DNA from: Betaproteobacteria bacterium
Lineage (GTDB): Bacteria > Pseudomonadota > Gammaproteobacteria > Burkholderiales > Casimicrobiaceae
Assembly: GCA_013298455.1 (NCBI GenBank)
Contig: JAAFHR010000127.1
Coordinates: 1-8,458 of the forward strand
DNA: 8,458 bases
Direction of reading: 5' to 3'
Shown here in pieces: positions 5,943 through 8,458 of this stretch; position 1 is the stretch's first letter, and every line of letters starts with the position of its first letter. Below the pieces are notes generated by a model. That model was not told where the DNA came from. It saw nothing but the letters and a program-made list of their open reading frames with translations, and ran no database searches. The position numbers and the translations under genes were made by a program.

Positions 5943-5986
5943 AACACATGTGTGCATCGATATCGTCAATTGACCTTAAGACTTTT

Positions 5987-5992
5987 AGGAGA
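5987..5992 (+). promoter_or_regulatory. ribosome binding site deciding the SWIB start
   Basis: AGGAGA lies seven bases before the ATG at 6000, which supports that start over the in-frame ATG at 5952. Confidence 0.8.
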
Positions 5993-5999
5993 ATCAACC

Positions 6000-6479
6000 A
6001 TGGCAGCAGCCAAGAAACCCGCAGCGAAAAAACCAGCCGCGAAGAAACCTGCAGCGAAAGCAGCAGCCGCGAAAAAGCCAGCCGCGAAGAAACCAGCGGC
6101 CAAGCCCGCTGCGAAAAAAGCCGCAGCTAAACCCGCTGCAAAAAAGCCCGCAGCGAAGCCAGCCGCTAAAAAAGCCGCAGCCAAGCCTGCAGCCAAAAAG
6201 CCAGCAGCGAAGAAGCCAGCCGCGAAAAAACGCACGCCCAGCGCAGCGTTCATGAAAGCGATGACACCTTCAGCATTGCTCGCCGCCGTCGTTGGCGCAA
6301 CGCCGATCCCACGTACCGAAGTCACGAAAAAAGTGTGGGACTACATCAAGAAAAACAAACTGCAAGACGAAGTGAATCGCCGCATGATCAACGCCGACGC
6401 GAAGCTCAAAGCGATCTTCGGCAAAGCGCAGGTGTCGATGTTTGAAATGACCAAGCTGATCTCGAATCAGTTGAAGTAG
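6000..6479 (+). CDS. histone H1-like / SWIB domain DNA-associated protein
   Basis: A 159-residue basic protein in two parts. Residues 4-~77 are a low-complexity tail of repeated PAAKK and PAAK units, like the Ala/Lys/Pro-rich tails of histone H1 and of bacterial nucleoid proteins. Residues ~80-159 are a SWIB/MDM2-type domain: IPRTEVTKKVWDYIKKNKLQ (103-122), then RRMINADAKLKAIFGK (127-142) and MFEMTKLI (147-154), a pattern known from chlamydial and betaproteobacterial SWIB proteins. The tail should bind DNA non-specifically; the SWIB fold usually mediates protein contacts, but its bacterial role is not settled. The start at 6000 is set by AGGAGA at 5987-5992; the upstream in-frame ATG at 5952 would add 16 residues lacking the Ala/Lys pattern. 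It is a single-gene unit with its own terminator and a long upstream non-coding region. Confidence 0.9.
   Translation: MAAAKKPAAKKPAAKKPAAKAAAAKKPAAKKPAAKPAAKKAAAKPAAKKPAAKPAAKKAAAKPAAKKPAAKKPAAKKRTPSAAFMKAMTPSALLAAVVGATPIPRTEVTKKVWDYIKKNKLQDEVNRRMINADAKLKAIFGKAQVSMFEMTKLISNQLK
6003..6231 (+). repeat. degenerate tandem repeat coding for the Ala/Lys tail
   Basis: The region encodes ~20 units of P-A-A-K-(K) spelled with mixed synonymous codons (GCA, GCC, GCG and GCT; AAA and AAG). The protein repeat is therefore strict while the DNA repeat is imperfect, which would limit slippage and recombination. The complementary strand is open as an Ala/Phe-rich frame only because of this composition. Confidence 0.8.
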
Positions 6480-6496
6480 TTTCGCTTCGTTTGAGT

Positions 6497-6512
6497 GGCG
6501 CGACGGCGCGCC
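6497..6512. other. GC hairpin before the SWIB terminator
   Basis: GGCGCG-ACGG-CGCGCC is a perfect six-pair stem 17 bases after the SWIB stop. It is flanked by TTTGA/TCAAA, which can extend it across an internal loop. It lacks a T-run and probably adds to 3'-end stability. Confidence 0.55.
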
Positions 6513-6522
6513 GCATCAAAGC

Positions 6523-6553
6523 AAAAAGACCCGCGATTGCGGGTCTTTTTTTT
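6523..6553 (+). terminator. rho-independent terminator of the SWIB gene
   Basis: AGACCCGC-GATT-GCGGGTCT followed by a run of seven further Ts, with a matching A-run on the left (6523-6527). The eight-pair GC-rich stem, tight loop and long T-tract make it a textbook terminator. The flanking A-run could also allow some termination from the minus strand. Confidence 0.95.
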
Positions 6554-6588
6554 GTTTGTTCGAATGAGCTTCGCTGGACTGTTGGGTT

Positions 6589-6729
6589 CGTCATTCCCGC
6601 GACGGCGGGAATCCAGACCTAGAGCACACAATTCCCGCAAAGACCTCTCATACAGCGCTGTTCCCGGTCTGGGTTCCCGCCCGAGCGCAGCGAGGTTTAT
6701 CCTGAGCTTGTCGAAGGGCGGGAACGACA
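6589..6729. repeat. REP-like composite repeat
   Basis: The left end, ATTCCCGC-GACG-GCGGGAAT (6593-6612), is a perfect eight-pair palindrome of the ATTCCC-N8-GGGAAT type. GGCGGGAATCCAGACC (6604-6619) recurs inverted at 6666-6681 with one mismatch. The outer ends GTCATTCCCGC (6590-6600) and GCGGGAACGAC (6718-6728) match inverted at 10 of 11 positions. Inside lies TTTATCCTGAGCTTGTCGAA (6696-6715), a sequence I remember as frequent in intergenic DNA of many proteobacteria. No coding capacity is seen. It may be a MITE- or REP-derived element between convergent transcription units. Confidence 0.7.
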
Positions 6730-6764
6730 GCGCAGTAGCTTGCGCGAGATCTCGGGGTAGGCTG

Positions 6765-7169
6765 TTAGCGAACCACCAACGCCCAAACCACTGGCCCCGC
6801 GAGTAACAACCAACTGAGCGCGAACACGGTGATCGTTAGAAACACCGCCGCGCTGCCCAAATCCTTGGCGCGCCCCGAGAGCGGATGCTGATCGAGTGAA
6901 ATGCGATCCACGGTGGCTTCGATGGCGGAATTGAGTAGCTCAACGATCAGCACCATCGCCGCAAGTGCGCAGAGCACAATTTTTTCGATCAGCGGCAGCG
7001 GCAGAAACACCGCCGCGATGGCAAACGGCATGACGAGCACCAGCTCTTGGCGAAACGCAGCCTCATGGCGAAACGCATGCGCGAAGCCCTTCATCGAATA
7101 GCCAAAAGCCTTTGAGAGCCGCGCGGCACCGCCAACGCTTTTAAATGGGCTTTCTTTCTGGGTCGACAT
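6765..7169 (-). CDS. dgkA: diacylglycerol kinase DgkA (prokaryotic membrane type)
   Basis: An integral inner-membrane enzyme that phosphorylates diacylglycerol with ATP to phosphatidic acid, returning diacylglycerol from lipid turnover to phospholipid synthesis. The 134-residue length is slightly above the E. coli protein (~122). Diagnostic motifs are present in order: GYSMKGF (23-29), EAAFRQE (36-42), VELLNSAIEATVDR (76-89, with E77, N80, E84 and D88), and SGRAKDLGSAAV (98-109). Three hydrophobic helices are seen at about 43-62, 64-81 and 106-130. All the catalytic residues known from E. coli appear kept. The start lies six bases after the stop of the upstream hydrolase on the same strand, so the two are almost certainly one operon; the local ribosome site is weak, which fits translational coupling. 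No terminator follows, only the palindrome CGAGATCTCG at 6745-6754. Confidence 0.95.
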   Translation of the reverse strand: MSTQKESPFKSVGGAARLSKAFGYSMKGFAHAFRHEAAFRQELVLVMPFAIAAVFLPLPLIEKIVLCALAAMVLIVELLNSAIEATVDRISLDQHPLSGRAKDLGSAAVFLTITVFALSWLLLAGPVVWALVVR

Positions 7170-7175
7170 GGCACG

Positions 7176-8168
7176 CTACTTTCGTTCAGTGGAAGGACGC
7201 TGTAGCGCCGCGAGCAGATGCGCTCGCATCGCGCGACCGCTGGGCATCGCTACGTGTCCGATGCCATGCAATTCAATGTTGACAGCCTCGGGCATCACCG
7301 ATGAATCCTGCGGCGAGATGATGGTGTCGTGAACGCTGTAGAGGCTCGTGAACGGCACGGCGACGGGCAAACGATTGAGCTCGGCGAGCCAGGCATTGCC
7401 AATACGCATTTGCTTGCCATTCGTGCCCATGGCGAGTGCGGCGTGATGCGTGCCGTGGTGTGGTGTGCCTAGGGTGATGAGCCGCGAAATGCGTGCACTA
7501 CCGTAGCGGCGCAGATACGCACGAGACACCAAACCGCCCATGCTGTGGGCAACCAAGGTGACCTGCTCGGCACCCGTTGCGGCGAGCGCCTGCTCGATGC
7601 GCGTGTGCAAACGCTCGGCCATGCCATCAATCGGCTGAAACCAGGGTTGGCTCAATGTAAACACTCGATAGCCCATCCGCTCCAGCGCTTGGGCAGTGGG
7701 ATACCAAACCGCGCCACAATGGTTGTAGCCGTGTTGCAGCACGATCACCTCACCCAACGCACATTGAGCGCCGCTACCCGCGAGCTGCACGGCGTTGGCC
7801 GCGGCGTGATCGCTTGCGGTGCGAAACAGTGGATCAAACGGCATGTAGAGCAAACTCTGACGGCACAGATGGAAATACTCCGCGCCGAAAAAGCGGAGCC
7901 ACGCCAGCGGGTCGAGCGCTTGATGCGGCTTAATCGCCACGCCGCGAAGCCGTGATAGCGTCACACCAAACGCGAGCAGCAGTGCACGAACGATGAGCGG
8001 CAACGCCAAGAGCAACAGCCCGCCCGTGAGATCCGACCACCACTGCCGCGCTACGCCCGTTCGCGTCAACCAGACCCAAGCCGCCAATTCGATGACCAGA
8101 AACCCAAGAAAAAACGCCCACAACGGGACCGGACAGGCTCTGTAGGGCGTTTTATCGACTTGGGGCAC
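7176..8168 (-). CDS. membrane-anchored alpha/beta hydrolase, lipase-like
   Basis: A 330-residue alpha/beta hydrolase with two hydrophobic helices at the N-terminus (about 14-36 and 48-70), suggesting anchoring in the inner membrane. The core starts near residue 138: VIVLQHGYNH (141-150) forms the oxyanion region, and AHSMGG (207-212) is the nucleophile elbow with S209. TLGTPHHGTHHA (232-243) is typical of triacylglycerol lipases and PGAP1-like esterases. Likely acid residues are D281 or D288, and the catalytic histidine is probably H305 in GIGH. The substrate is presumably an acylglycerol or other lipid ester, inferred from motif style. The start is a GTG at 8168 with no good ribosome site, so it is uncertain; the first helix limits how far downstream a start could lie. 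It is followed after six bases by dgkA, which suggests that diacylglycerol released here could be phosphorylated by the partner. Confidence 0.87.
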   Translation of the reverse strand: MPQVDKTPYRACPVPLWAFFLGFLVIELAAWVWLTRTGVARQWWSDLTGGLLLLALPLIVRALLLAFGVTLSRLRGVAIKPHQALDPLAWLRFFGAEYFHLCRQSLLYMPFDPLFRTASDHAAANAVQLAGSGAQCALGEVIVLQHGYNHCGAVWYPTAQALERMGYRVFTLSQPWFQPIDGMAERLHTRIEQALAATGAEQVTLVAHSMGGLVSRAYLRRYGSARISRLITLGTPHHGTHHAALAMGTNGKQMRIGNAWLAELNRLPVAVPFTSLYSVHDTIISPQDSSVMPEAVNIELHGIGHVAMPSGRAMRAHLLAALQRPSTERK

Positions 8169-8335
8169 AGGAAGGCTTAGTTCTTAGTGTTTTGAGTGGT
8201 ATTTATGAAACTTATCGCCTAAACCTGCCGATTTGTAACGGCTTGCCTAAGACTTGGGAGGTTATTGAGAATATTGTCAAACACTCGGAACCCCAGATGC
8301 TGTGAGCTTTTCATTCAAAAAGCTCATTGAGACGC
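8169..8335. other. intergenic region upstream of the hydrolase operon
   Basis: This 167-base AT-richer gap should hold the promoter of the hydrolase-dgkA operon. A perfect TTGACA is present on the minus strand (8280-8275), but the hexamer at the right distance (CCAAGT) is not a -10 box, so no promoter is called. Confidence 0.4.
8303..8326. other. hairpin after the edge gene, possible terminator
   Basis: TGAGCTTTT-CATTCA-AAAAGCTCA is a perfect nine-pair inverted repeat starting nine bases past the stop codon of the minus-strand gene at the right edge. The stem itself holds T- and A-runs, but no separate T-run follows, so termination is plausible but not proven. Confidence 0.5.
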
Positions 8336-8458
8336 TCACAAACCCTTCCAAAGCCCCGTCTCTTTGGCGCAAGTTCGGATGTTGGGAATGTGTTCAGTCA
8401 CGAAGCGCAGCGTTTCCGGGTTGAGCCCGATGTCCTTCACGCCATCGATGTCGGCCTC
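8336..8458 (-). CDS. C-terminal end of an unrecognised protein (partial)
   Basis: An open frame enters from the right edge and ends with TGA at 8338-8336, giving the last 40 residues: it begins EADIDGVKDIGLNPETLRFV and ends KETGLWKGL. The balanced use of charged and hydrophobic residues, GC-rich third positions and the hairpin just after the stop argue that this is a real gene end. I do not recognise the family; the tail has no membrane segment. It lies 167 bases upstream of the hydrolase gene on the same strand. Confidence 0.6.
   Translation of the reverse strand, partial: EADIDGVKDIGLNPETLRFVTEHIPNIRTCAKETGLWKGL

Larger units (their letters stand above)
5562..5999. other. gene-free, AT-richer stretch before the SWIB gene
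   Basis: No convincing coding region was found on either strand. The short open frames here start at poorly placed ATGs and have cysteine- and serine-rich translations typical of non-coding DNA. The left half has long T- and A-runs and is visibly lower in GC than the flanking genes. The right half contains several stems, listed separately. Possible promoter-like pieces are TTGACG (5649-5654) with TATATT (5676-5681), but the 21-base spacing is too long. CATAAT (5744-5749) has no good -35 partner. The ten-base palindrome ACACATGTGT (5944-5953) lies 46 bases before the SWIB start and could be an operator. Confidence 0.6.

Noticed and set aside
6003..6231. CRISPR-like or satellite array
   Set aside because: The repetition follows codons of an Ala/Lys protein tail; there are no uniform repeats with unique spacers.
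5966..6325. Minus-strand Ala/Phe-rich frame that looks like a membrane protein
   Set aside because: It is the complement of the Lys/Ala codon repeat of the SWIB gene; AAA/AAG read backwards gives Phe and Leu.
8252..8280. Sigma-70 promoter for the hydrolase operon
   Set aside because: TTGACA is perfect, but the sequence at the proper -10 distance does not resemble TATAAT.

Overview
The window looks like ordinary chromosome from a Gram-negative proteobacterium, most likely a betaproteobacterium of the Burkholderiales type. The grounds are mid-50s percent GC judged by eye, an RsuA pseudouridine synthase, a PhaF/PhaI-type phasin, a lysine/alanine-rich SWIB protein, and dispersed GC-rich palindromes of the REP type. 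No species is named because no marker gene is present. There is no sign of phage, plasmid, IS transposase, CRISPR array, tRNA or rRNA.

Layout from left to right. Positions 1-221 hold two copies of a CCCTCTCC-type repeat. Then come rsuA (222-950, +) and a small cupin gene (1027-1314, +), which ends one base from the end of a convergent patatin-like phospholipase (1316-2521, -). A phasin gene with a histone-like tail (2700-3272, -) ends in a clear UUCG-loop terminator. A 216-base divergent regulatory region separates it from a 665-residue two-domain reductase (3489-5486, +), which I recognise as the Marinobacter-type fatty acyl-CoA/fatty aldehyde reductase that makes fatty alcohols. A 52-base hairpin follows the reductase. 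Next is a 0.4 kb AT-richer gene-free stretch with strong local RNA folding, then the SWIB protein (6000-6479, +) with a textbook terminator. A REP-like composite repeat (6589-6729) separates it from an operon read on the minus strand: a membrane-anchored alpha/beta hydrolase (7176-8168) followed by dgkA (6765-7169). The last 40 codons of an unrecognised minus-strand gene touch the right edge.

How the genes may work together: five of the nine genes act on lipids or lipid granules (patatin, phasin, fatty acyl reductase, lipase-like hydrolase, diacylglycerol kinase). The most informative arrangement is the back-to-back pair of phasin and fatty acyl reductase. Their shared intergenic region carries a GAAAC-N4-GTTT box resembling the target of the fatty-acid-responsive repressor PsrA, inside a larger inverted repeat. 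My inference is that fatty alcohol (wax ester) formation and granule coating are controlled together in response to fatty acids. No wax ester synthase or PHA synthase lies in the window, so this remains a hypothesis. I found no evidence for a wholly new system; the best leads are this locus, the structured stretch 5490-5945, and the histone-like tails on two separate proteins.
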